Origin: Anisodus tanguticus
Lineage: Eukaryota; Streptophyta; Magnoliopsida; Solanales; Solanaceae
Direction of reading: 5' to 3'
Assembly: GCA_034509755.1 (NCBI GenBank)
Contig: CM067559.1
Location: 41,579,032 to 41,643,031 of the forward strand
DNA length: 64,000 nt
Shown: piece by piece, positions 23,131 to 34,137 of the stretch
How the letters are laid out: every line of letters starts with the position of its first letter
Position numbering within the stretch: position 1 is the first letter of the stretch
Position numbers and translations under genes: made by a program
The notes under the pieces: model-generated
Seen by the model: the letters and a program-made list of their open reading frames with translations, nothing else
What the model was told of the DNA's origin: nothing
Databases searched by the model: none

Positions 23131-24600
23131 GGTCATTTAATGCAGAAACTGGGTTACGGGGTAGAGGGGATTTAAGAATATTAAAAATTAAATTAAAATG
23201 TCTTTTTAATTTAAAAATATCTCGTTGACTACGAGTGACCGGTCTGTGACTCGGGGAAGAATTTGGTGGATTTTGGGAAACATTGGGACATGTGACGGAC
23301 TGGCCAACAGACATTGGGCTTGTTGGCCCAATACGAGAACTGGAACCAATAACTGAAATAGGAACTGGGCCAGAAGTGGAACCGATAACGAAAACAGGAA
23401 GTGGGCCAGGATTGGGCTGGATAGATGGTCAAGTTGCTGGACCCAAAATGGTAGACTGCGACGGTACTGGAGGACCAACATGCAGTGGGCCTGCTAGCGG
23501 ATATTGGGTTTGGGACAGGTCTGATAAATGGCGGATGATATATGGGGAGACACCGTCATCTAAAACATTATACGAACTAGGCCCCGGACTATATACCTTT
23601 GCAAACGAAAATTGGGTTTCATCGAAAATAACATGGCGACTAATGATGATTTTATTATACGACAAATCAAAACACTTGTAACCACGATGATTAGAAGGAT
23701 AACCTAAAAACACACAAGGAGTAGAACGGGCTTGAAGTTTGTTAATTGTAGTTGACGGAAAGAGCGGATAACATAAGCACCCAAAGACCCTAAGATGTGA
23801 ATACGAAGGAGTCTTATTATATAAGATTTGAAGAAGGTAGGAATATACCAAACCTTTGGTAGGAAGTATGTTATGAATATATTAAGCCATTTGTAGAGCA
23901 TGATGCCAAAAGGAAGGGGTATGGAAGCATGACGCAATAAAGTTCGAGCAATGTTATTAATGGTACTAATTTTGCGTTCAGCTTTCCTATTTTGTGAGGA
24001 CGTATGAGGACAAGAAAAATGAAAATTTATGCCATTAGTATCACAAAAATCCCGAAACACCACATTATTATATTCTTTGCCATTATCACATTGAATATTT
24101 TTTATTTCCCTTTCAAACTGGGTACGAATGAATGCTCTAAGTTTTAGAAAAGTGGAAAACACTTGAGATTTTTTTTGCTAACGGAAAAGTTCACAAAAAA
24201 TAAGAATAATCATCCAAAAATAGAACATAATAACGATGGCCCACATAACTGAGAATATGAGATGTCCATAAATCGCTATGAATAATATCAAATGACATTA
24301 AAGTACGAGAAGTAGAGTCTACAAACGGTAATCTAACAAGTTTCCCTAGTGGACAAGATTGACAAATTGGAGTACTACGCGTACCCTTACAAGAAATAAC
24401 ATTGTTTTTATGTAAAGCAGAAACAATAGACGACCTTGGGTGACCCAAACGTGCATGCCATAAGGAAGGAGCGAGAGCCGCAAAAGTAGATGGCAAGGCT
24501 GGACTCGAGAGTCGGATGTGGGCGTGATAGGATAAAGATCTCCCCTACTATCACACCTCATGAGAGGAATCCCCGTCTTGAAATCCTTCATAGAAAACCC
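23131..24600 (-). pseudogene. Copia copy 2 integrase and linker
   Basis: 24191-24496 holds the zinc region (LWHARLGHPRSSIV ... CQSCPLGKLVRLPF) and the first catalytic Asp in DIIHSDLW. 23704-24162 holds the second Asp in QCDNGKEYN and a Glu in QNRKAERK, where QNGKAERK has become QNRKAERK. 23429-23851 ends with FLGYPSNHRGYKCF and enters the proline-rich linker. The frames are separate, so the enzyme is not intact. Confidence 0.88.
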
Positions 24601-24691
24601 AAAAGGATCAAAATCAACACAAATCCAATTATCAGTGGTGAATTTACGGATAGATAATTTTTAATTAAGTTAGGGGAATGTAGGGCATTTT

Positions 24692-25986
24692 TCAAGACAG
24701 GAGGGGGGGGGGGGGGGGAGACAATATTTTATGACCGTAACCACGAATTGGAATTGAATGACCATTATCAACAATTATGCCACGATTGTTACTCAAATTG
24801 GAATAAGACGAAAGAGTACTTTGGTCGGATGTCATGTGGGTAGTGGCTCCGATGTCCATATACCAATTCGGGTTCGAGGAATTCAATCCAAGTATGTGCA
24901 TCGCGGTTTCAATGTCGGTAGGGGTGGGGCCCACTGTATGATGGGTCTGGTGGGGCCAAGGCCCAAGCACTCCGGCTGGCTGCCCCGACCCAAAACCTGC
25001 TCTCGGGAACCATTGATTCAAGACAGAATTGGGCCTGGAAGCTGAAGCCAAAAATTGGGCCTAATGACGATGTTGGGCATACAACGGAAAATGGGGCTGT
25101 TGGGCCCAGCCCACAGGCCCAGTTCCATGGCCATAGGCCCCAGGGCTGCAACCAATTGGCTTGCGGCCTACTGCCCCGAGGCCCATTGCCATCCCCGTTA
25201 TGTCCATCTCGATTTCCGCCACGATTTTGCCATTATTTTTGCGATTCTGACCCTTTTTGCTGCCACCGTTATTGCGGTTTTTGCTAGAATTATTGGAGAC
25301 GGATGGAGAAAAATTGGACTCGGTCACCATGACGACAGAAGGGGCCTAGTGTACATTTTCTTATCCAAGCCGGCTTCTTCGAGCGTGAGCATGGAATGAG
25401 CCTGATAAAATTGCGGAAGAGGACTGCTCTGACGAAGAAGCGTGCCGACGCCACTATAGGCCTCAGAGAGGCCTGCAGCCATCTGAAGAACAAGACGATC
25501 GTTGGTAACGGGTGCACCAACATTGCGGAGTTGGTCCGCCAATTCTTTCAACCTTTTGCAGTATACTGAAACGTTGGGGAAATCTTCCATATTGATGTGG
25601 GAGAATTCCTGCTCAAGGGTAACATCACGAGAATTTTGATTATCTTGGAATTTGTCACACACTCTATTCCAAGCATCCATTGCCGTAACGTCTGGCTCGA
25701 TAATCGTTTGCATCAGGTCAGTAGATATAGTGGAGTAAATTCACTCAAGAACGGTAGCATCAAGAGTCATCCATAATTGAGGATAATCCTCGGGTTTAGG
25801 ACCCCCGTATCTATAGGAGCCGCGGGAATACTGTGACGGAGGACTTGATGCGAGCGTGCGTGAATTTTGAACAGTTCGGCCCACGACGCCTATTGACGTT
25901 TCTATTTCAAGAATGATAGAGATGTGATTCTTAATGTTAGAAACAGTAAGGACAGGGTGAAACATGTTCTTAGCCATCACAATCAA
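24692..25986 (-). pseudogene. Copia copy 2 gag and protease
   Basis: Gag begins near 25978 (MAKNMFHPVLTVSNIK). Its core is at 25324-25713 (IIEPDVTAMDAWNR ... LEQEFSHINMEDFPNVS). A Gly/Asn-rich segment follows, then the protease at 24692-25051, where the active site reads MDIGATTHMTS. The invariant D-T-G is therefore D-I-G. A run of about 16 G residues near 24702-24718 shifts the frame. The family lacks a CCHC zinc knuckle here. Confidence 0.85.
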
Positions 25987-26120
25987 CGTAAGATGTGACG
26001 TAGGGATTTGGAAGAGAAAATTGGGAATAAAGAAGGCAGCAAAGGGAATGGAAACCGAGGGTAATGTCTCGGAAATTGTGCACGAGAAGAAGGTTTTGGG
26101 AGAGTTAAATTTAACCTAGA

Positions 26121-26132
26121 CTTCTGATACCA
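26121..26132 (-). promoter_or_regulatory. PBS of Copia copy 2
   Basis: On the minus strand it reads TGGTATCAGAAG directly after the 5' LTR, matching the initiator methionine tRNA 3' end over its first eight or more bases, the usual plant Copia primer. Confidence 0.8.
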
Positions 26133-26445
26133 TTAAAGAATATAATCTTTTGATTATTTCATTAATGAAAGAGTATATATATACAAATTACAATTTTCAT
26201 AATAGGAAAATCCTATTCCTATTCTACTCCTAAAACCTTATTCTACTTGTACAATAATTATACAATTATGGTAAGTGTACAATTCTAATTTAATTACAAC
26301 ACAACCTTACTTAAACAAGACCCCTAAACCGTGATATACACGGTATGTATACACCGTGTATATCACTGCTGGAATCTATCGATTTGGACCATTTTGCCCG
26401 TGATATACACAATGTATATTCCGTGTTTATCACGGGTATTTATCA
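26133..26445 (-). repeat. 5' LTR of Copia copy 2
   Basis: Partner of 21338-21650 with the same length. Its last bases read TTAA instead of TTCA. It carries the same GTGATATACACGG palindrome (near 26333-26368). Confidence 0.93.
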
Positions 26446-26450
26446 AGAAT
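26446..26450. repeat. TSD of Copia copy 2, right
   Basis: AGAAT, identical to 21333-21337. Confidence 0.85.
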
Positions 26451-27008
26451 ATTATTTCAAAATTAGGGACATTTCAAAAATGAAAACCGTATATAGCTAT
26501 AGATAGACACCATTGAGAATCAGAATATACAACAATACAATTTTATTGGTGTACTTTTTTGTCAAACACATAAGAGCTACGCCTGCTGTTCAGTGGTGAA
26601 ATGGGGATTTTTACTAAGGGGGTTCAGACCACACGATGAAGTCAAGAAGATTCAACATCTATTATATATGCATAAAAATGATTTTGTCATCGTATATACA
26701 GGGTAAGTTTCACGCAAAGGAGGCTCGGATGAACCCCTTGCGTCCCCAGCTCCGCCCCTGTTGCCACTGTAGCAATCTTTCTCACTTCTAAATCTCAACT
26801 ACTTAGGAAGTCAGATGCATAAAGTTAAAAATTATTCATGGGATAACATATCCCCTTGTGGAGAAAATTGTAAGGAGCTACTTGTCTTTAGCTCTAGTAG
26901 AAAGCATCTCTAACTTAGTAACTCCATTCAATAACATGTGCTCTCTTTATTTGATCTAATTCTTTATTGCCTGTATCTTGCTCCAGTTATTTTTACAATG
27001 AATTACAA

Positions 27009-27106
27009 TGCTGGTGCACCCGTGTCAGATCCTCAAAAAGTCCAAGTACTTTTGGATGATCCGACACGCATCCCAATGCATTTTTGAAGAGTACGAACAA
27101 CATAAG
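27009..27106. mobile_element. Foldback MITE family F, copy 2
   Basis: Contains GCACCCGTGTCAGATCC and the inverted GGATGATCCGACACGCA pair, ending GTACGAACAACATAAG. The left terminal TTGCTCGGAC part is missing. It lies just past the stop codon of the coiled-coil gene and may form part of its 3' UTR. Confidence 0.65.
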
Positions 27107-27150
27107 TGTTAGGTGAAAATGTGGACCGGTTTACCTAAGGTTAGTGAGAT

Positions 27151-27382
27151 TCAAGAGAACCATCTCTTTCCAGTCTTAACTGTCTTCAGTTTCATAACAA
27201 GATCCTCTCGCTGTGCTTCTACTTCAGCATATTTAAGACTCATTTGGAAGTATCGCTCCCGGATATCTTTTAATTCCGTCTCTAGTAAATTCTTCGTACG
27301 TTTGAACGTTTTCACCATTTCGTTGTCCATGTCTGATTTCTTGGAAGAAGGTGTATGACCTTTTCGTTCCTCGGTCTTAAAC
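27151..27382 (-). CDS. Coiled-coil gene, last exon (exon 10)
   Basis: Acceptor GTGTGTAG precedes GTTTAAGACC. The exon completes an Arg codon split with exon 9 and reads FKTEERKGHTPSSKK ... SLKYAEVEAQREDLVMKL, ending ...RWFS and TGA at 27151-27153. Charged, heptad-like sequence continues the coiled coil. Exons 9 and 10 together are 363 nt, a multiple of three. Confidence 0.85.
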
Positions 27383-27493
27383 CTACACACATAAACAAGA
27401 ATAGTAGCTTAAAAACTCGTGACATTATACATTACTCTCTCCACTCGCTTAATATGAATGTAAAATTTGGAGTTGTAAACATCTAACACCTAC

Positions 27494-27624
27494 CTTTGAA
27501 GCTGAATCTTGTACTTCTTATTTGCCTCTAATGCTTCAGCAAGCTTGTTCTCAAGCAACTGTATTCTAGCCAAGTAATCCATTTCAATAGAAGAAGCAAT
27601 TTCACCGGTGAAACCATTTTCACC
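27494..27624 (-). CDS. Coiled-coil gene, exon 9
   Basis: Acceptor GCTCGTCCAG, donor AAAG/GTAGGT. Reads GENGFTGEIASSIEMDYLARIQ then LLENKLAEALEANKKYKIQLQ, a leucine-heptad coiled coil. Phase 0 at entry and 2 at exit, fitting exon 10. Confidence 0.85.
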
Positions 27625-27750
27625 CTGGACGAGCAAAAAGGGAGTTAAAGCATTTGAAAGGGAAAACAAGAAACTCAAAAGACCGGTCATGTTGGTGATA
27701 TGTTGTGCTTCAAAGGTGGAAATGAATAGTAGAAGGGAAATTAAGGGCAC

Positions 27751-27906
27751 CTCTGATTCGCTACACTTGTGATCTGAATGAAGTATATCCACCAGAAGTT
27801 CTTGTGACTGACTAAGCTTTTGAGGTGTTCTATTGAAGTTACTGTACTTACTGTTGCTCTTCGGAGTATCGTTCTGTTCAAACTGCAGAGAACGTGAAGT
27901 TCTATC
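27751..27906 (-). CDS. Coiled-coil gene, exon 8 (5' edge uncertain)
   Basis: Reads NDRTSRSLQFEQNDTP ... QELLVDILHSDHKCSESE, with donor GAG/GTGCCC. The only nearby AG at the 5' side (GATAG) would put the exon out of phase with exon 7. The true acceptor may have been lost, or the exon edge is elsewhere. Confidence 0.6.
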
Positions 27907-27965
27907 ATTCACCAACATTTAAATTAAGTGAAAATGGTAAAAGCAATAAGAAAGAATTTCGTCTA

Positions 27966-28084
27966 TTTTGCTCGGACCATTCAAAAATGCTACCAGGTGT
28001 ATGTCAGATCCTCCAAAAGTAGTGCATTTTTGGAAGATCCAACACGGGTACAACAACATATTTTGGAGAGTCCGAGCAACATAG
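27966..28084. mobile_element. Foldback MITE family F, copy 3
   Basis: Starts TTGCTCGGACC and ends GAGTCCGAGCAACATAG, inverted copies. The inner pair CAGATCCTCC/GGAAGATCC is also inverted. It sits in intron 7 of the coiled-coil gene, 20 bp from the exon 7 donor. Confidence 0.85.
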
Positions 28085-28103
28085 AATTTCGTAATAAGCT
28101 AAC

Positions 28104-30615
28104 CTTTTTGGCATATAATTTTTTCTCCTCCTCCATCATTTTCACCTCCGCTTCAAGTGCATGAACTTTTCTCAAGCAGTTATCCTTCTCCTCCTCCACC
28201 TTATATATTTTCAGCTTATATTGCTCATTTTCCCTCCTAGTTTCACTAATGTCGCTTTTCAAATCAGCTACATGTGCACAGAATTTCTCCTTTTCAGTTA
28301 AATCACTTTCCATTTGCTCAATTTTTTCTTCCAGAAAAACTCTCTTACGATTGCTGTTCTCCAACTCCGACAAGACTTTCTGCAATTCGGAGATCTTACC
28401 AGCAAAGGAGGCCTTCTCAGCCTTCATTTCTTCACAATCTTTAGATATTAGCTCTAGAGATGCTTCTAACTTGCCCTTTTCGGACATGCACTCCGTGAGT
28501 TCGCTCTTCAGATTGAAGACTTCATCTTGAAGCTCTTTTGTTTTCTGCAACTGAAATTTCAGATTTGCACTTTCTTCCTGAAGCTTTTGGTGTTCATAGC
28601 GCGAAAGCGTGAGCTGCAACTCAAGGTCATTAATAGCTGTCTTAAGCTTTTCCTCATTCGCCCTATAATTTGGGAAAAGCTTCGAAATCTTTGCATGATC
28701 AACCATTTGCTTGGTTAGTTGCTCTACCTCTTTCTTGAGGCTATCAACTTCCGTCAACTTCTCTGAGTATTTCTGATTAGACAAACTATCTTCTTGGACA
28801 AGTTTCTCAATTTCGTTCTTGTTCTCTTGAATGAGTTCGTTTAGTTCAGCATTCATTTTCTCCTCTTTCAAGGAAAAATCTTTCCACATTGAATTGAGAT
28901 TTTCTTCCAGAGCTTTAACCTTTATCAAGCTATTAGACAAGCTTTTCTGTGATTCATGCAGTTGAGCTTCTAGGTGAACACGATGCTCATGCTGTTCAAC
29001 GTTCTTTCTTTCCACATTCTGCAAAGTTTCTTGTAACTTTTCATTCTCGTTCGTGAGATGTCCACATTCTTCTCGAGCTTGTGACCATAAGATCTGCATG
29101 TCTTCTAATTCTTCTTTGAGATCAGCAATGTTCGTTGTCCTCTCATTCTCCAACTTCCCGATTTCTTCTTGAAGATTCATTACATTAGACCTGGATTCTT
29201 CCAGTTCTAATTGATGAGATTCTCTCTCAACCGTCATGACCCTAATTTTTGCTTCTGTAGTTTCGTTCTTCTCTGTCAATCCTACTAACCTATCCTCCAA
29301 CGTTTGTTTTTTTTCAAGCTGTGCTAATTTCCTTTCCAGAAGCTTGTGGTCATTTTGTAGATCATCTAAGCACCTCGAGGTGATGGCACTTTCTCTCGAG
29401 ATGATTTTCATGTTTTCATCCACATGATCCTTTTCCTTTTGAAGATCAGCAACTTTACCTTCTAGTTCTCTTTGGTGCTCCAAAAGATGGAATTTCTCCT
29501 CTTCGTTTGTTTTTAAGTCAGCGTATAACTTATCCAACTCTGAATTTTTTTGATCCAACTCTTTTAGTAGATCGGAACGTTGAATTTCTAGTTCCGCCTT
29601 TGAGCTCTCATGTGCTTGAACCTCAAGACAGTAATCATCCAGCTTTCTTTGAGCTTCTGCAAGAGAGTTATTTTTCTGCTGGACCAATTGTTTATGCTGT
29701 TTAAAATGTTCCTCGCACTCAAAAATTCTAGTTTCTAAGAGGTTGTTCAGGTCAAACAGATATGGAAGGACACAGCCAGTACTGTTGTCGCTCAAATTTT
29801 CCAAGTTGTCCAGGTGATGTTTGCACTGATCACTTACACTGGAAGAAAGTTTATGCCACGGTCTCTTTAGATGGTGAAAAGCTACTTCAAGCTGCTTCAC
29901 TAATTCAGTGAAGTCTTCGGAGTTTTCATTTGCACCAAATTTTTCCACAGGTATCAGTGTACTATCAAGAGTCTCAATTGATTCATTTGTTCCCCTCATG
30001 GTTTCACTACCGGACTCCTTAAACTTGATCAAAAGGTCCAGATTTTCCCGAGTAAGTTCAGCACAATCCGTTTCTAGCTCTTGCACTTTTTCTCTTAACG
30101 CTTTGATATCTCTCATTAGCTCAATACTAGCTTTCTCAGAGTGTCCATTGTTTTCATATTCCTTCTTAATATCTGAAAGTGTCTGCCTGTTCATTCTCCG
30201 TTCACTCTCAAGCTCGAAATTTTTGTCTTGTAACGCCCTTGTGAGGGATTCAACACTTCTTTGCAATGTCTCGTCCGATTCTTCCGGTTTTTGTAATTAG
30301 CCGTGGCAGAATGTTGCATGTCAGCTAACCTCAGATGCAGAGAAGAAAATTTCTCTAATTCCACTTTCTGCTGTTCTATAGTTTCTTCCAGCTCCTGAAG
30401 AAGTGAGACGAGCTCGACGTTTGATTCTTGACTTCCTTTCAGTTGTAAGGATAAACTGGCGTTCAACTCCTGCTGATGTCTTATTTCATTTTCAAGTTCC
30501 TCCTGGATATGATTCCGATTTTTCGGTTGAAAAATTGAATCCTCTGCCACATCGTGTTTCGCTGTCGACTCCTCCAACATTAGTTTGAGATTCTCAATCT
30601 CTCTTTTCAAGTTAC
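28104..30615 (-). CDS. Coiled-coil gene, large exon 7
   Basis: 2.5-kb exon encoding almost pure coiled coil rich in Glu, Lys, Leu and Gln (examples: LKREIENLKLMLEES, ELMRDIKALREKVQELE, LQKEKDHVDENM, KMMEEEKKLYAKK). Acceptor CCCAACAG/GTAAC, donor AAAAAG/GTTAGC. From 27990 to 30266 the frame is open for 758 codons. The first 320 bases of the exon use another frame, so a one-base loss lies at about 30297-30299 (HSATA/LQKPEESDE). Coding quality on both sides is high, so the shift is recent or an assembly error. No catalytic domain. Confidence 0.9.
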
Positions 30616-30867
30616 CTGTTGGGATCGAAATAATTACAAACCTTGGATGACCATAAATCATAAACAAAAAAGGTATACTAAATATGCATAAAAATATGGT
30701 TTGGCCAGTTGGCCTATGAGAAAACTAATACTATTAAAGAAGGTATAAAACTATTGAAGTCCAAAGCCTTTTCTCCAAGAAAAGGATTAGTTTTTCTTTT
30801 TGAAGTAAAACACACTTATGGTAAAATCAAAATAAGGTAGGAAATTCAAGACAAACCCTAACACTAC

Positions 30868-31342
30868 CTTGCTCAGAATAGGCAGCTGAGAGATCCATCA
30901 CTAAATCTGCTTGCTTTTTCGACTGAGCCGAGAAATCCTCTCTCAGTATGTCCAAATCGAGCATGAGTTTCCGAGCATTTCTCTCCCATATGTTGGCTTC
31001 TATTCGGAGTTCTTCAATTGTATCTTCTGCAGCCTCCAGAAGGTTCCTTGAACTGCCCGAATTCGTCTGAGAAGACGCTGTGAAATCTTTTCTGTTATTC
31101 TGTAGATTCTCCGTCGACCCTGTGCCTTTTGTATTATAAGATGATAGGTTTGAAACAGAATGATCGTCGATAGAATAACCATTTTGAGGTGAAGTATGGT
31201 CAGGACTTGCCCTAACTTGTTTTCCCGTGTGGTCGGATCCTTCTTTCTTTAAGTGATTTCTAGAGTGGAACTTCTCTTTTCGGGTAAAACTCTCAGCTGA
31301 GCTAAAGCTGTTATTTGATCCGGATGCAGAGAAACTTCTCTC
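30868..31342 (-). CDS. Coiled-coil gene, exon 6 (Ser-rich linker)
   Basis: Acceptor CCATTTCAG/GAGAGAAG, donor GAGCAAG/GTAGTG. Begins ERSFSASGSNNSFSSAES, then a Ser/Asn/His-rich low-complexity linker, then coiled coil from LLEAAEDTIEELRIEANIWE to LVMDLSAAYSEQ. The Ser-rich part suits phosphorylation, which is inference. Phase 0 to 1, matching exon 7. Confidence 0.9.
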
Positions 31343-31553
31343 CTGAAATGGAATGAAATGTAACCAACCATATAGGACACTGAATGTGGAAGAGAATTTA
31401 CTATTTAATAATTGAGTTAAGTACAACACACAACAGAAATTAGATTATAACATCTAAAATGTGTCTAATGTGGTGAGAAGTTGATAAATCATATCCAACT
31501 TCCAAGCTATGTTACAATAGAACAGTAAAAAATGAGTAAAATTGCATTAATAC

Positions 31554-31663
31554 CTTGATCTCAAATTTGCTTGGACCTGAGTTAGATCCGGCATCATAAA
31601 TGGACGGAAGCACATCACTCCCAGCGGAGTTGTCAGATTCATTTGATTTACTGGCAATATGAT
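31554..31663 (-). CDS. Coiled-coil gene, 3' half of exon 5
   Basis: Host sequence after the insertion: DHIASKSNESDNSAGSD ... SKFEIK, with donor ATCAAG/GTATTA. The preceding 21 bases (31664-31684) are the downstream copy of the duplication. Together with 34138-34190 and exon 4 it gives 201 nt, restoring phase 0. Confidence 0.85.
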
Positions 31664-32136
31664 CATGATCTAAACCTTGCTCTTGTTGGGAGATTTCCTC
31701 TGTGGTACTTTATAAAGCAGTACGGGAAGTATTTAACTATTACAAGTATTCGAAAGGATAAACAGAGATTCAATAATTCAACATGAAATCTGAAAATTAC
31801 AATTGTTACACAAGTAAAAACTGGAAATTCCAGTTTTGTAGAAAACGGAAAAATGTAAATTGTTTTTGCTAAGTCGAGTGTAGCACTCTGTCCTTAAGAC
31901 AATATTGCCCCGTATGTATCCTTTATACGTCCTGGACAATTTGTCTCCCAAGATAAAACAAAGCAATGGAACCCTTGAGCAAAGGAAACTCAAGAGCTAC
32001 CGTGAAGAATATTGAGTAACGAAATGATGCTTGGAAGTTGTAGGAAGAAGAAATTTATGCTTGTGTATTTTCGTGTGTTGCCTCTACTGTTTCTTTTAGC
32101 TTCTTGTTTTTCCTCAACAATGGTGTAATGGGGTGT

Positions 32137-32143
32137 TTATATA
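32137..32143 (-). promoter_or_regulatory. LTR TATA box in sense with host gene
   Basis: TATATAA on the minus strand, in the context CCTATATAAACACCCC, typical of a plant LTR promoter. A transcript starting about 30 bases downstream would run into exon 5-10 sequence of the coiled-coil gene. Confidence 0.6.
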
Positions 32144-32350
32144 GGAGAGGGAGGGGTACATTCACATCGCCTGAAAATCGCCTCCATAATAGCCAAATAA
32201 TGGCCATTATGGAGGTAGTAAAGTCACCAACATAAATGGGAGAAAGACCAACTGTTTTGGCCATTATAGGAGGAGTAATTCACCCAAAATAAATGGCTGA
32301 ATTGAGTGCTTGGCATTTCTGTTTTTGACCGTCGAAATTCGATTTTCTCG

Positions 32351-32470
32351 GAAACTTCGGGGACCAAACTCGTACATCTTGAAACTTCGGGGACCAAATC
32401 GCACATCCGAAAGAATTCGGTCCAAATCGTATATCTCGAAACTTCGGGATCAAACCGTACTTCGGCAAAG
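32351..32470 (-). repeat. U3 tandem repeat, about 30 bp unit
   Basis: GAAACTTCGGGGACCAAA-type units begin near 32351, 32381, 32411 and 32438. They lie about 210 bp upstream of the LTR TATA box, a usual place for retrotransposon enhancer repeats. Confidence 0.7.
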
Positions 32471-32994
32471 TTTTTCGGCCCAAAAAGATAATATCGTAAG
32501 ACCACACGCGACCACGACCACGACCCCCGAACCCCCGAACCCGAGAACCCGAGAACCCGAGAACCCGGAACCGGAACCCGAACTCGAACCGGAACGGACC
32601 GACGGGACGGGCGGGCGGCGGCGGCGCGCGTGTGGTCTTTCCTCGAACCGAAGCACATCTAGGTCCTCCCTCCTTTAAACACATGGGATACCCCTTGGGG
32701 TCCCAAACCCCAAACCAATTTCGAATCTTATATACACAACAATTCTTTCTTCCTCTACCGATGAGGGAGAATTACACACAATACCACACTTTCCATGCTT
32801 CAAACACCTTACTTCGTGAACCAATATCTCTTTCATTTCTCAATGAAATTTGACGATTCTTGGCCCTACGGTTATCTACGTACTTAGTAGATCATGCATG
32901 TGTGAAGAACCGGATTCTCCAACATACGTTACACTAGTGTTTAAGCCGTTAAAGTTGGTCGGTCGCAACTCCCGCCAAAGGCAAATTTCCAACA

Positions 32995-33004
32995 ATCCCC
33001 TCTT
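32995..33004 (-). promoter_or_regulatory. Polypurine tract
   Basis: AAGAGGGGAT on the minus strand directly before TGTTGG of the LTR, the expected primer site for plus-strand DNA synthesis. It fixes the LTR as a 3' LTR. Confidence 0.7.
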
Positions 33005-34137
33005 GAAAGAGATTTTGGCGCACTCACATGGTGTCTTTTCATTTCCAAAGCAATATTTTCGCGGACCGATGTTGCATAAGGAGAGGTAGCCTCGCCTTTG
33101 AACCTTCCATAGTTGAATACCATCGAACTTACTTACCGCGCGGTGAACGTGATGTCTTGAACCGTCGGTGTTTAGTGTAAGCCAAGACAACGGTACCAAC
33201 ACAACAAATTCCCTTACTCTCTTCTTCGTAATGTTTTGTCCGTTTTGGCCATGGACAACGTCTTGGATTCTTAAGTGCGTTCAATTTGAGGCGGCCCGTC
33301 CTCGCACTTAAATAGGTGGTCTCCTACAAGGTATCCCTGCTATACCCCACTTCACAAGTGTTAGGAACCATTAAAAGTTTCCCAAAGACCTAACCTCAAC
33401 TCGTTGAGGATCATTACAGTTTTGAAAACTTAACCTTTACCCATACTTGCAGTATAGCACTTAACGTCTATCGCGGGAACGGCTTTGGATTTGGTGTTTC
33501 TTTTCGTAAATCACTATCCGAAGTGCTCATGCTTCGATCGAAGCGATCAACCGAACCTTTACAACTTAGTTTTCCCATTGAACCAAATTACCGGGATCTC
33601 CGGTTCGTAAGGTTGGGTTTCCACCGTATTGGTCCGTATATTTTGGGTTTTAAGCCCATTCCCCTAGACAGGCGAGAACACTTGATCTCGGGTAGTCCCT
33701 TAGTTTGTAAACAAGGAAGTGACACCCGTGATGATCAACCGCCATACGGTCTTATGTATCCGATGATCCCCGACAGATATGTCCGGACGCCGTCATCGTG
33801 TCCTTCCTAAAGCCGACCGGCTAGCCACAAGTGCAGAAGCGTGAAGGCACGGGTTTCTCCCAATAAGGGACGTCCTCTAATGAGTCGTGAAGTTACTTAA
33901 CTTCTTTCATGCTTTGTATAAAGCGATAAACTCCGATACCATCATGAATCGGTCGATGCAAGTTTGCTTAGAGGATTTTCCAAGAACCACCATACACATT
34001 TACTTGTGGCTTTGGTGTTCTTCGGATCCGATGTCCGCTTGCATCACCGTGTTCTCTCGAACCGTTTGGACATTCGAATACTATAATCCGTAGATAAGCG
34101 AATAAATCGATATCGTCATATCCGACTTAACGCCTTC

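Larger units (their letters stand above)
21338..26445 (-). mobile_element. Copia family A, copy 2 (full length, decayed)
   Basis: Read on the minus strand: 5' LTR 26133-26445, PBS 26121-26132 (TGGTATCAGAAG), gag from about 25978, protease, integrase, reverse transcriptase, RNase H and 3' LTR 21338-21650. The 5-bp duplication AGAAT flanks it. Total 5108 bp. Domain wording is the same family as the 57-kb copy, but frames change many times, so no polyprotein can be made. Confidence 0.95.
31684..32994 (-). repeat. 3' LTR inside the coiled-coil gene
   Basis: 1311 bp bounded by TGTTGG and CCAACA. On its own strand it contains a tandem 30-bp repeat and a very GC-rich tract in U3, then a TATA box and about 450 bp up to the host exon. 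It lies in the same orientation as the gene. Confidence 0.85.
31684..34137 (-). mobile_element. 5'-truncated Copia fragment in exon 5 (3' pol plus 3' LTR)
   Basis: On the minus strand: the tail of a Copia RNase H region (33600-34000, with words such as SEFIALYKA and LSRGMGLKP in several frames), then a polypurine tract at 32995-33004, then a 1311-bp LTR at 31684-32994 with TGTTGG...CCAACA ends. The LTR abuts host exon sequence, so it is the 3' LTR. No 5' LTR is present at the 34137 side. Identical 21-bp words flank the insert (31664-31684, 34138-34158). A different family from Copia A and B. Confidence 0.88.

Noticed and set aside
29236..30588. Several forward-strand frames
   Set aside because: Shadows of the large coiled-coil exon on the minus strand.
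32224..32684. Arg/Pro/Gly-rich frames on both strands
   Set aside because: Produced by the GC-rich repetitive tract of an LTR; no stop codons by composition, no homology.
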